From Timonella senegalensis JC301 (lineage in GTDB: Bacteria > Actinomycetota > Actinomycetes > Actinomycetales > Cellulomonadaceae), in assembly GCF_000312125.1 (NCBI RefSeq), contig NZ_HE978642.1:205708-246012 (forward strand): a stretch of DNA of 40,305 nt, written 5' to 3'. Position 1 is the first letter of the stretch. The number at the start of each line of letters is the position of its first letter. Shown piece after piece: positions 1 to 8,077 of the stretch. The position numbers and the translations under genes are program-made. A model generated the notes under the pieces. That model did not search any database. It was not told the DNA's origin and saw only the letters and a list, made by a program, of their open reading frames with translations.

Positions 1-1212
1 GATCGCGGATTCGGCGTGTACGTTCACGTCCCGTTCTGCTCGGTGCGTTGCGGCTACTGCGACTTCAACACCTACACCGCCACTGAGCTCGGTGGCGGTG
101 CGAGCCAGGTGAATTACGCGGACACAGCGATCAAGGAAATCGCCCTTGCCCGCAAGGTCATGGGTGAGGCAGGACTGCCGGAACGCACTGCCAACACCGT
201 GTTCTTTGGTGGCGGAACTCCCACCATGCTCAAGGCGGCAGACCTTGCGCGCATGATGGGTGCCATCAAGGAGGCGTGGGGCCTGGCCGAGGGCGCCGAG
301 GTCACGACCGAGGCGAACCCGGACTCGGTGAGCCCAGAGTATCTCCAAACCCTGGCGGATGCGGGTTTCACTCGCGTGAGCTTTGGCATGCAGTCCGCGG
401 TCCCGCAGGTCCTTGCAACCCTCGAGCGCACGCACGATCCGCGCCGCATCCCCGACGTTGTCCAGTGGGCACGGGACGCTGGACTCGACGTCTCGCTCGA
501 CCTCATCTATGGAACTCCGGGGGAGTCCATGGACGATTGGCGCCTGAGCCTTGAAACGGCGATCGCTACCGGCGTGGACCACGTTTCGGCGTACGCGCTG
601 GTAGTGGAGCCTGGAACTAAGATGGCCACGCAGGTTCGCCGCGGACTGCTCACACTGCCTAGCGAGGATGACCAGGCGGCCAAGTACGAACTCGCCGACG
701 AACTCCTGAGTGCCGCAGGGTTCGAGTGGTACGAGGTGTCCAACTGGGCACAGCGCGTGGATGGCGACCTCAAGGCCTGCCGCCACAACCTCGCCTACTG
801 GCGCGGCGATGACTGGTGGGGAGTGGGCCCCGGCGCGCACTCTTACCTTGGCTCGGCGCCACTGTCGGTGGTCCCCGCAGACGAACCCTCAGACGAACAC
901 AGCGCCGGATTGCGCTGGTGGAACGTCAAGCATCCGATCCGCTATGCTGCAATGCTCGAACGCGGTGAGTCCCCGGCCGCCGGACGCGAGAGGTTGACTG
1001 CCGCGGAAGCGCAGCTTGAGCGCGTCATGCTTGGAGTCCGTCTCGCTGAAGGCCTACCGTTGAGCGTGTTGTCGTCGTCCGCGCGCACCCGGGTTGCCGG
1101 GCACATGGCCAACGGGCTCGTTGAACCCAAGGCTGCGCTCGCCGGCCTGCTCAAGTTGACCCGCCGAGGGCGACTCCTAGCCGATTCTGTAGTACGTGAT
1201 CTGACTGATTAA
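1..1212 (+). CDS. hemW: HemW-like radical SAM protein, 5' end outside window
   Basis: Radical SAM protein of the HemW (former HemN-like) family, thought to act as a heme chaperone rather than a coproporphyrinogen oxidase. The reading frame is open to the window edge, and the first residues (YVHVPFC) lie where the family has a short N-terminal stretch, so only a few residues are probably missing. The CX3CX2C cluster motif (CSVRCGYC) that binds the 4Fe-4S cluster with S-adenosylmethionine is present, followed by FFGGGTPT, TEANPDS and SFGMQS, all typical of the family. The stop TAA shares its last base with the ATG of the next gene, so the two are probably translationally coupled. A GTG at position 16 is in frame but would cut into the conserved N-terminus. 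Confidence 0.93.
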   Translation, partial: DRGFGVYVHVPFCSVRCGYCDFNTYTATELGGGASQVNYADTAIKEIALARKVMGEAGLPERTANTVFFGGGTPTMLKAADLARMMGAIKEAWGLAEGAEVTTEANPDSVSPEYLQTLADAGFTRVSFGMQSAVPQVLATLERTHDPRRIPDVVQWARDAGLDVSLDLIYGTPGESMDDWRLSLETAIATGVDHVSAYALVVEPGTKMATQVRRGLLTLPSEDDQAAKYELADELLSAAGFEWYEVSNWAQRVDGDLKACRHNLAYWRGDDWWGVGPGAHSYLGSAPLSVVPADEPSDEHSAGLRWWNVKHPIRYAAMLERGESPAAGRERLTAAEAQLERVMLGVRLAEGLPLSVLSSSARTRVAGHMANGLVEPKAALAGLLKLTRRGRLLADSVVRDLTD

Positions 1213-3377
1213 TGGCTTCTTCGCTTTTTCGCACACCACTTTCCACCAGTCCAGAACTAGATAACCCCAAGCCGGCCCCGCATCCAGGGTCAGGGGACAA
1301 GTCCTCGCTGTCGAACGCGCCAGACGCCGCACGACCGGGGTTGGACTTCCCATCCGAAGAGCCTCCGGCACCCACTCCATCCCGAGCTCCGCGCCTGCAT
1401 GGGCTGGATTCATTGCGTGCGATCGCCGTTGTGATGGTCTTGATCTATCACTTCCTGCCCTCCGTGCTGCCCGGCGGCTACGTGGGCGTGGACGTGTTCT
1501 TTGTCCTGTCCGGCTTCCTCATCACGTCACTCCTTGTGCAGGAGTGGGGCCGTACCGGTGCGATCTCGCTCGGAAACTTCTGGAAGCGCAGGGCCCGCAG
1601 AATCCTGCCTGCCTTGACCCTCATGGTTGTCTCGGTGACGGCGGTTTCCGGAGCCGTGGGCGGGGACGCGCTGCTGAACATCGGGCGCCAACTCGTGGGG
1701 GCATTCACGTTTTCGAGCAACTGGCTCGACATCGCCTTCGATAGCTCGTACGCGGGCCAGCTCGTCCCTGCGATCTTCAATAATCTGTGGTCACTGGCAG
1801 TTGAGGAGCAGTTCTACGTTCTGTGGCCACTCGTGGCGATGGGGCTGGCTTTCCCCGCCAGCCGTGGGGTGCGCCGCTGCACCCTCATGCGCACTGGAGC
1901 CGCGGTCTCGATTGTTGCCGCGCTCGCTTCACTCGCGCTCATGATCTCCATGTTCGCCTCCACCGCGGACGCCTCCCGCGTTTACCTGGGTACTGACACG
2001 CACCTGTTTGGCCTGATGATCGGCGCATTTGTGGCGTTTGTTGTGCGACCGGATGCGCAGATGCGTTGGCCGAAACTCACGTGGGGCCCCTTCGGGTCCC
2101 CTGCTCGGGAAGTGCGCCTATTATCGACGATTGTGCTGGCCAGTTCTTGCGCCCTCGTCATCGTCGGGGCGGGGTTCTTCCTTCCCTTTGATTCCGCTGT
2201 TCCGTTCCTCGGTGGGCTGTTTGCGGTCGACATTGCCACCGCAGTCCTGATCGTGCTGTTCATTTCGAACCAGAATCATGCGCAGCGCATCGAGGTCGCT
2301 CCAGTTCGTTGGATAGGCCAGCGTTCCTACGGTCTCTACCTGTGGCATTGGCCGCTCGTGGTGCTTGTCGCCCAGATCATGCAGGATCAGAATGCCGGCA
2401 CGGACATCGAACTTGGAACGTTCGCAGTTAGTGTTGCACTCACGTTCGGACTTGCCGCGCTCTCATTCAGGTACGTGGAGAAGCCGATCTTGGACCGGGG
2501 CCTGATTAACTGCCTGAAGGGATGGTCGATTCAGGCTGCTGCTGTCCTGCGTTCTGCCTTCCCTCCTGAGGGGTTGAGCGGCAAGGATCTCGTGTTCAAA
2601 CTCGCCCCGGCCGTTGTCCTCGTTGCAACCATTGCACTGACGGGCGTAGGGGTAGTCTCGGCTCTCGTGCACCAGCCTGAGAACTCGAGCGTGTCCGAGT
2701 CGATCCAGTCGGGTCAGGCTGCACTTGATAAGGCCGCGGCGGAAGCCGAGTCCGAGTCGTCGAAGGAGCCCGCGGGGCCAGCGTCGCAAGGTAAGGACCC
2801 TGCCGATGGACATGGCGATAAGGGCAAAGACGCGGAGGAGGGCAAAGACGCGGAGGAGGGCAAGCCCGTGGCTCCGGCGCCTAAACCCAAGGCGCCATCG
2901 GGCAAGAAGGTCACCATAATTGGTGACTCTGTGACCCTTGCATCGGCTCCGGGCATCCTCGAGGCGCTACCTGGCGCCAAGGTTGACGCTGAGGAATCGC
3001 GGATGTTCTCAGCAGCGCCAAAGATCGTCAAGGACCTAGAGCGTAAGGGACAACTTCGAGACTTCGTAGTCATTTCCCTCGCAACAAACGGAACCGTCCG
3101 CCCCAGTGAAATCGAGGCTGTGCGGGAGGCTGCCGGTGACCGGCAGATCATTCTCGTTACAGGCCACGCGGAGAGATCGTGGGTAGAGGGCGCCAACAAG
3201 GCGATCACCAAGGCTGCCGAAAAGTACGAGAACGTGCACGTTGCTGACTGGAACAAGGCCATCGCCAAGCACGAAAAGGAACTGGCTAGGGACGGCATTC
3301 ACCCTGGAATCAAAGGTGGGGAGCGCTACGCCAAGACTGTGAAGTCGGCGCTAGCTAAGGCAAACGTACCGCGCTGA
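1212..3377 (+). CDS. Acyltransferase-3 / SGNH membrane acetyltransferase (OafA/OatA type)
   Basis: A 721-residue integral membrane acyltransferase. Residues 1-68 are a Pro/Ser-rich cytoplasmic tail. The acyltransferase-3 domain begins at HGLDSLRAIAVVMVLIYHF (about residue 63) and carries about ten hydrophobic segments to residue 490, including VDVFFVLSGFLIT and the NNLWSLAVEEQFYVLWP block. A charged Lys/Glu/Pro linker (about 500-565) leads to an extracytoplasmic SGNH-like domain with the nucleophile in GDS (Ser573) and DGIH (Asp694, His697) as the likely rest of the triad. By family knowledge such fusions O-acetylate cell-wall or surface polysaccharides; the substrate here is unknown. It overlaps hemW by one base. 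Confidence 0.9.
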   Translation: MASSLFRTPLSTSPELDNPKPAPHPGSGDKSSLSNAPDAARPGLDFPSEEPPAPTPSRAPRLHGLDSLRAIAVVMVLIYHFLPSVLPGGYVGVDVFFVLSGFLITSLLVQEWGRTGAISLGNFWKRRARRILPALTLMVVSVTAVSGAVGGDALLNIGRQLVGAFTFSSNWLDIAFDSSYAGQLVPAIFNNLWSLAVEEQFYVLWPLVAMGLAFPASRGVRRCTLMRTGAAVSIVAALASLALMISMFASTADASRVYLGTDTHLFGLMIGAFVAFVVRPDAQMRWPKLTWGPFGSPAREVRLLSTIVLASSCALVIVGAGFFLPFDSAVPFLGGLFAVDIATAVLIVLFISNQNHAQRIEVAPVRWIGQRSYGLYLWHWPLVVLVAQIMQDQNAGTDIELGTFAVSVALTFGLAALSFRYVEKPILDRGLINCLKGWSIQAAAVLRSAFPPEGLSGKDLVFKLAPAVVLVATIALTGVGVVSALVHQPENSSVSESIQSGQAALDKAAAEAESESSKEPAGPASQGKDPADGHGDKGKDAEEGKDAEEGKPVAPAPKPKAPSGKKVTIIGDSVTLASAPGILEALPGAKVDAEESRMFSAAPKIVKDLERKGQLRDFVVISLATNGTVRPSEIEAVREAAGDRQIILVTGHAERSWVEGANKAITKAAEKYENVHVADWNKAIAKHEKELARDGIHPGIKGGERYAKTVKSALAKANVPR
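2823..2858 (+). repeat. 18-bp tandem duplication in acyltransferase linker
   Basis: Two exact copies of an 18-bp unit (GGCAAAGACGCGGAGGAG) encode GKDAEE twice in the linker between the membrane domain and the SGNH domain. It lengthens a charged flexible spacer without changing the frame. Confidence 0.9.
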
Positions 3378-3399
3378 GCTGATCGTCGATCCGGGAGCG

Positions 3400-3429
3400 T
3401 CGCACGTACTCAGCAATCGCACGTACTCA
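3400..3429 (+). repeat. Short direct repeat in convergent intergenic region
   Basis: A 13-bp sequence (TCGCACGTACTCA) occurs twice with a 17-bp period between the ends of the acyltransferase and DUF3097 genes. No function is evident. Confidence 0.7.
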
Positions 3430-3452
3430 ACACATGGGCGGTCTACCTAAGG

Positions 3453-3467
3453 GGCCGCTGGGCGGCC
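3453..3467 (-). terminator. Possible small terminator hairpin
   Basis: GGCCGC, a 3-base loop and GCGGCC form a short GC stem five bases after the stop of the minus-strand DUF3097 gene. There is no strong T run on either side, so this is tentative. Confidence 0.35.
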
Positions 3468-3471
3468 GCGA

Positions 3472-4326
3472 CTACTGCGCCGTGACAAAGTCGATGAGTT
3501 CCTCGACCCTGCCCAGAAGGCTCGGCTCGAGGTCCGCGTACGTGCGCACCGTGCCAAGAATTCGCTTCCAACCCTGAGCTATGTCAGCCTGCTCGCCGTG
3601 CGGCCAGCCCAGTTCGCGCAAGATTCCAAGCTTCCACTCTGTTCCGCGCTCAATCGTGGGCCAGGACTGGAGCCCCACGCGGGCCGGCTTCACTGCCTGC
3701 CACACGTCCACGTACGGGTGGCCGAGGATCAGCACGTTGGCCGAACCGAACCGCGAGATCACGGCATCTGCGATGCGTGATTCCTTGCTGTTGGGCACCA
3801 AGTGGTCGACGAGTACACCGACTCGCCGTCCGGGTTCGGGTTCAAATTCCTCGAGGGCGGCCTCGAGGTTGTCCACGCCCTCGAGCATCTCGACCACGAC
3901 ACCCTCGTACCTCAGGTCATCGCCCCACACCTTCTCCACGAGTTCCGCGTCGTGCTTGCCCTCGACCCAGATGCGGGAACCCCGAGCAACCCGGGCACGC
4001 TGGTTCGCAACCTTCACCGATCCGGAGGCCGATCGTCGTGAATCAGGTTGTGACGCCCGAACGGGCGGCACCAAATTGACGGGCTTGCCGTCCACCCAGA
4101 AGCCAGGCCCCAAACGGAACGAGCGAGTCTTGCCGTGGCGGTCCTCGAGCTCAACGATGTGCATCCCGCCGGATTTTTCCACACGGATCACTGCGCCAAC
4201 AAAGCCGGTGGACACGTCCTCAACCACGAGCCCGCGTTCGGCGGGCAGGTCAGACGCGGTGGGGCGGGCGTGCGGGCGGGCGGAGGAAGAAGACAGGACA
4301 TCGAAGCCGTAACGATCAGAACTCAC
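3472..4326 (-). CDS. DUF3097 family protein, possible TOPRIM-like fold
   Basis: A 284-residue protein recognisable as the actinobacterial DUF3097 family, usually found next to hemW and hrcA as here. The N-terminal third (about 30-90) looks like a small beta domain (GLVVEDVSTGFVGAVIRVEK, then GPGFWVDGKPVNL). The rest begins with WVEGKHDAELVEKVWG, continues with VGVLVDHL, and has the signature LILGHPYVDVWQAVKP. The EGKHD followed by a later acidic VDH stretch recalls TOPRIM nucleotidyl-transfer folds, but that is inference; no function is established. The start is GTG with no clear Shine-Dalgarno sequence, and a TAACCT hexamer lies six bases upstream, so the message may be leaderless. It is transcribed divergently from hrcA. 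Confidence 0.88.
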   Translation of the reverse strand: MSSDRYGFDVLSSSSARPHARPTASDLPAERGLVVEDVSTGFVGAVIRVEKSGGMHIVELEDRHGKTRSFRLGPGFWVDGKPVNLVPPVRASQPDSRRSASGSVKVANQRARVARGSRIWVEGKHDAELVEKVWGDDLRYEGVVVEMLEGVDNLEAALEEFEPEPGRRVGVLVDHLVPNSKESRIADAVISRFGSANVLILGHPYVDVWQAVKPARVGLQSWPTIERGTEWKLGILRELGWPHGEQADIAQGWKRILGTVRTYADLEPSLLGRVEELIDFVTAQ

Positions 4327-4391
4327 GCTGGCAGGTTATCCCACCGCGCTACGCGCCCCGCTGAAAAACGCGCTGGGTAGCAGGAATCACG

Positions 4392-4419
4392 TTCCACTGT
4401 GGTGTCGAGAGAGTAAGAT
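4392..4419 (+). promoter_or_regulatory. Candidate hrcA promoter
   Basis: TTCCAC (4392-4397), a 16-bp spacer and TAAGAT (4414-4419) resemble -35 and -10 boxes. The -10 box abuts the CIRCE element, so HrcA binding there would block RNA polymerase. Confidence 0.5.
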
Positions 4420-4445
4420 TGGCACTCGGGAGTATGGAGTGCCAG
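4419..4445 (+). promoter_or_regulatory. CIRCE operator (HrcA binding site)
   Basis: TTGGCACTC, nine bases, then GAGTGCCAG. Arms match in 8 of 9 positions and closely fit the CIRCE consensus TTAGCACTC-N9-GAGTGCTAA. It lies 50 bp upstream of the hrcA start, consistent with autorepression of an hrcA-dnaJ heat-shock unit. Confidence 0.93.
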
Positions 4446-4495
4446 AATTGCCTGGCGCGTCACCCAGCAACTGCGCACAGAGAAGGAGGCCACAC

Positions 4496-5521
4496 ATGCT
4501 CGCTGATCAACGGCGTCTTGAGGTCCTGCGCGCGATCGTTGAGGACTACATTGCGCACCGAGAGCCCGTCGGATCCAAGCTCATTGCACAGCGGCACGGG
4601 CTGGGAGTCTCTTCCGCCACGATCCGCAACGACATGGCAATCCTTGAAGAGGCCGGGCTCATTGCGCAACCGCACACCTCTGCAGGACGGATCCCCACGG
4701 ACCTCGGATACCGGGTATTCGTGGACCAGCTCTCCGAGGTTAAGCCGCTATCGAGCGCAGAACGCACCGCAATCCGGGCGTTCCTCGAATCTGCGGTGGA
4801 CCTCGACGACGTAGTGAACCGGGCCGGCAGGCTACTCGCGCAGATCACTGGCCAGGTAGCGATCGTTCAATACCCGGTGCTCAGCCGCTCCACGGTTCGA
4901 CACCTCGAACTCGTCCGACTCCACGAATCAAAGATCCTGCTGGTCATCATCACGGACACGGGCCGTGTGGAACAGCGCATGATCAACCTTGAGCCCGGTG
5001 AAGTGCTTGACGAGGCCGAACTGGCTACGTTCAAAAACGACCTGAACGCTGCTGTCGTGGGGCGCAAGCACCACGACGTTGCGCTGGAACTTGAGCGACT
5101 CGTCGACCGTTCTCCCAGTACCGGTCAGGAACTCCTGCGCCGAATTGCCCTCCGCATCATCGACGAGCTGGCCGTGGAAGCGGACGAGCGTATCGTGCTT
5201 GCGGGCACCTCAAACCTCACACGAACAGGCGCCGGAATTCTCAACCTTCGTCCCATCCTTGAGACGCTGGAAGAACAGGTTGTCCTGCTCAAACTCCTCT
5301 CCGAAATGGCAGATGACTCCGCAGGAGTCGCCGTACGTATCGGACACGAAACTCAGTTTGCGGGTCTCCACGAGGCCTCAGTAATCACCACCGCGTACGG
5401 AGGTGCGGGAGAGCCACTAGGGTCACTAGGCTCCCTCGGCCCAACAGGCATGGACTATTCAGGAACCATTGCGGCGGTTCGAGCCGTCGCGCGGTACCTG
5501 ACCAGAATCCTGTCCAGTTAA
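4496..5521 (+). CDS. hrcA: Heat-inducible transcription repressor HrcA
   Basis: A 341-residue HrcA, the repressor that binds CIRCE and senses unfolded-protein load through GroEL. The N-terminal winged helix-turn-helix (RRLEVLRAIVEDYI, then VSSATIRNDMAILEEAGLI) is followed by SAGRIPTDLGYRVFVD, a family signature. The central and C-terminal regions match the dimerisation and inserted domains, ending with GPTGMDYSGTIAAV, also characteristic. I chose ATG 4496 because AGAAGGAGG lies seven bases before it; an in-frame upstream ATG (4439) falls inside the CIRCE right arm and lacks a ribosome site. dnaJ follows after 111 bp, the usual hrcA-dnaJ2 pair of actinobacteria. Confidence 0.95.
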   Translation: MLADQRRLEVLRAIVEDYIAHREPVGSKLIAQRHGLGVSSATIRNDMAILEEAGLIAQPHTSAGRIPTDLGYRVFVDQLSEVKPLSSAERTAIRAFLESAVDLDDVVNRAGRLLAQITGQVAIVQYPVLSRSTVRHLELVRLHESKILLVIITDTGRVEQRMINLEPGEVLDEAELATFKNDLNAAVVGRKHHDVALELERLVDRSPSTGQELLRRIALRIIDELAVEADERIVLAGTSNLTRTGAGILNLRPILETLEEQVVLLKLLSEMADDSAGVAVRIGHETQFAGLHEASVITTAYGGAGEPLGSLGSLGPTGMDYSGTIAAVRAVARYLTRILSS

Positions 5522-5632
5522 GCCTTCACCGCACCACCAACGCGCCGATGACCGGCCTGCCGGCCATCAAAATGACAGCAAGACGACAGCACCGAATGGC
5601 CCCACCCGGGGCTTGAGACCAGAGAGACTTTT

Positions 5633-6747
5633 GTGAACGACTACTACGCCACCCTCGGTGTCGAACGCAACGCATCCGCGGACGAAATCAAGAAGGCCTA
5701 CCGTAAACTCGCCCGAAAGCTGCACCCGGATGTAGCAGGTCCGGATGCTGAGGAAGAGTTCAAAGAAGTCCAGCGCGCCTACGATGTCCTCTCGAGCGCC
5801 GACAAGCGCCAGCAGTACGACATGGGATCGGACCCAACCGCCCCGGCGGTGGCGGTATGGGCGGTGGCTTCGGCTTCCAAGACATCTTTGAGACCTTCTT
5901 CGGTGGGGGACAACAGCAGCGTGGCCCAATCCCGCGTGCGCGCCGAGGCCAGGATTCGCTCCTGCGAGTTGACATTGACCTCTCCGAAGCTGCTTTCGGC
6001 GTCACCAAGTCCGTGGATGTGGACACGGCGGTTGTCTGCTCCACCTGTAGCGGATCCTGCTGTGCACCAGGTACGAGCCCCGTGACCTGCGCCGTGTGTA
6101 ACGGATCCGGTACCGTGCAGCGGGTCGCTCGCTCCTTCCTGGGTCAGGTCATGACGACCTCACCATGTGCAGCGTGCCAAGGATTCGGAACTACGATCCC
6201 GAACCCATGCGCGGACTGCTCCGGTGAGGGGCGCGTGCGCAGCCGCCGCACCGTCAAGATCGAGATCCCAGCGGGTGTCGAAACCGGTGTTCGCATCAAG
6301 ATGAGCGGACAGGGGGAGGTCGGCCCCGCGGGCGGACCAGCGGGAGACCTGTACTTCGAGATCAAGGAACGTCGCCATGCGGTGTTCACTCGTCAGGGCG
6401 ACGACATTGCGTGCACCATTGAGGTGCCTATGACCGCTGCTGCACTCGGAACCGTGCTGGAACTTGAGACCCTCGACGGCATGCGCGAAGTTGACCTCCA
6501 TGCTGGAACCCAGCCCGGACAAATCATCACCCTCAAGGAACTTGGCGTGGGCCACCTCCACGGAAGCGGCCGCGGCTCCCTGAACATCACCATCGAGGTC
6601 GTCGTTCCAAGCAACCTTGACGAGGAGCAGTCCGAACTACTGCGCCAACTGGCAGCGCTCCGCAACGAGGAACGTCCAGCCGGTCGAGTCACCACCCACT
6701 CAGGCGGAGTGTTCTCACGCCTCAAAGACAAGTTCTCGGGCCGGTAA
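5633..6747 (+). pseudogene. dnaJ: DnaJ co-chaperone, interrupted by a one-base frameshift
   Basis: The two halves of a DnaJ lie in different frames. From GTG 5633 the first half encodes a normal J domain with the HPD motif (KLHPDVAG) up to QQYDMGSDP, then runs into meaningless sequence to a stop near 6085. From about 5845 the frame one base back encodes the Gly/Phe-rich region ([21 protein letters not shown]), four zinc-finger repeats (CSTC, CAVC, CAAC, CADC) and the C-terminal substrate-binding domains. Adding one base in the C run at 5841-5844 would give a normal 371-residue protein. The first zinc repeat reads GSCCAPG where GSGAAPG is usual. This may be a real mutation or a sequencing error. 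If real, the cell would make a J-domain fragment and depend on another DnaJ. Confidence 0.88.
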
Positions 6748-6750
6748 ACC

Positions 6751-7527
6751 ATGAGCGCGCCAGTTTTCATCTCAGAGGGCGGGAAGCTAACGTCCTACAA
6801 GGCCGGTGACCGCTTCCACTTGTGTGGGACCGAAGGGCGCCATGCTGGCGTAGTCCAGCGCCGCCAACCGGGCGAAGCTATCGATATTGTTGATGGAACT
6901 GGCGGACGCCTGCGCTGTGTGATTGAGAGCGTGGACCAGTCAGACGTATTCCTGACCGTGGTTGAAGTTCTCCAAGAGGACTTTGGACCGTACGAGTTCA
7001 TCCTCGTCCAGGCTCTCGCCAAAGGCGACCGAGACGAAATGGCAATCGAAGCGGCAACCGAGGTGGGCGTTGACGTTGTCCTGCCGTGGCAAGCCGAGCG
7101 CTCCATCGTTATCTGGCGAGGTTCGCGCGCAGCAAAGTCCCAAGCGCGATGGGTGGCAACTGTTCGAGCTGCCGCCAAGCAGGCACGCCGCTCAGAGATA
7201 CCTGCGGTTGCTGAACCCGTTGACTCCAAACAGCTCACTACCTGGATCAAGGACACAACCGCCGCAGGTGGACTCGTTGTCATCCTGCACGAGGACGCCA
7301 CCGCGCCACTGGGCGAGATCGAGCTTCCGGCCGTGCCCACCGATGGCTCCAAGGTCCGCATTGCGCTCGTTGTCGGGCCAGAGGGCGGGATGAGCGAGCG
7401 TGAGGTTGAGAACTTTACCGCCGCCGGTGCTCAACTACGGCTCCTAGGGCCACACGTGCTGCGGACCTCCACGGCCGGCCCAGTGGGTCTCTCGTTGCTC
7501 TCACACCTATCTGGCCGGTGGGGCTGA
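6751..7527 (+). CDS. rsmE: 16S rRNA m3U1498 methyltransferase RsmE
   Basis: A 258-residue SPOUT-class methyltransferase of the RsmE family, which methylates N3 of U1498 in 16S rRNA using S-adenosylmethionine. The N-terminal PUA-like domain (FHLCGTEGRHAGVVQRR) is followed by the knotted domain: QALAKGDRDEMAIEAATEVGV, PWQAERSIVIW, VGPEGGMSEREVE and LGPHVLRTSTAG, the last being the cofactor-binding knot. Family proteins usually read LGxRILRxETA at that point, so HVLRTSTA is a mild variant. ATG begins three bases after the dnaJ stop. The DnaJ-RsmE order is conserved in actinobacteria. Confidence 0.95.
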   Translation: MSAPVFISEGGKLTSYKAGDRFHLCGTEGRHAGVVQRRQPGEAIDIVDGTGGRLRCVIESVDQSDVFLTVVEVLQEDFGPYEFILVQALAKGDRDEMAIEAATEVGVDVVLPWQAERSIVIWRGSRAAKSQARWVATVRAAAKQARRSEIPAVAEPVDSKQLTTWIKDTTAAGGLVVILHEDATAPLGEIELPAVPTDGSKVRIALVVGPEGGMSEREVENFTAAGAQLRLLGPHVLRTSTAGPVGLSLLSHLSGRWG

Positions 7528-7588
7528 GGTCTCCACAGTGCGCCAAACTTGCCTCGCCTGAGGGCCGACGCAAGGAAAAGGCGCTACT

Positions 7589-7966
7589 GTGAAAACCATG
7601 ACGAACTCATCTTCACCTGCGCCGGCGCAGGCCGACTGCATTTTCTGCAAGATCGTTGCGGGAGAGATCGAATCCCAACTGGTCAAGGAAACTGAGAACG
7701 TAATCGCATTCCGCGACATCAACCCTCAGGCACCGCTTCACGTGCTCGTTGTGCCACGCAGGCACTACGGGGACGTAACTCAGCTTGCGGGGTCGGATCC
7801 CAAGCTGTTGGCCGAGATGGTCAAGGTAGCGAACGCGGTCGCTGCGGAGCATGCTGACGGCCAGTTCCGCTTCATCTTCAACTCGGGGCCAAATGCGGGG
7901 CAGTCGGTGTTCCACGTGCACGGTCACGTGCTCGGTGGGGCGCGCCTCGGCTGGACCCCAGCCTAA
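7589..7966 (+). CDS. HIT (histidine triad) family nucleotide-binding protein
   Basis: A 125-residue HINT-type hydrolase acting on purine nucleotide phosphoramidates or similar substrates. The family opening CIFCKIVAGEIESQLV and the catalytic triad HVHGHVLGG near the C-terminus are intact; LHVLVVPRRHYGDV is typical of the fold. A GTG at 7589 and an ATG at 7598 are both possible starts; neither has a strong ribosome site. It lies 61 bp after rsmE and ends at a strong terminator, so it probably closes the hrcA-dnaJ-rsmE unit. Confidence 0.94.
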   Translation: MKTMTNSSSPAPAQADCIFCKIVAGEIESQLVKETENVIAFRDINPQAPLHVLVVPRRHYGDVTQLAGSDPKLLAEMVKVANAVAAEHADGQFRFIFNSGPNAGQSVFHVHGHVLGGARLGWTPA

Positions 7967-7975
7967 GTAACTCGA

Positions 7976-8022
7976 GACCGGCTCCATCCCATAACGTAAA
8001 TGGGATGAGCCGGTCGCCTTTT
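7976..8022 (+). terminator. Strong intrinsic terminator after the HIT gene
   Basis: GACCGGCT, a bulged C and CATCCCAT pair with ATGGGATG and AGCCGGTC around a seven-base loop (AACGTAA), followed by a T run at 8019-8022. It separates the HIT gene from phoH. Confidence 0.9.
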
Positions 8023-8077
8023 CCACGTAAAATGCAAAGTAAATCAGCCGTCTTTCCTAGGAGCAAGACTTACTTTT

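Noticed and set aside
5837..5860. Programmed -1 frameshift in dnaJ
   Set aside because: No X-XXY-YYZ slippery heptamer is in frame, and no stem-loop is placed at the right distance; a lost C in a run of Cs is simpler.
5633..6085. A separate 150-residue J-domain protein
   Set aside because: After QQYDMGSDP the sequence in this frame is not DnaJ-like, and the real DnaJ continuation is found one frame back, so this is a fragment created by the frameshift.
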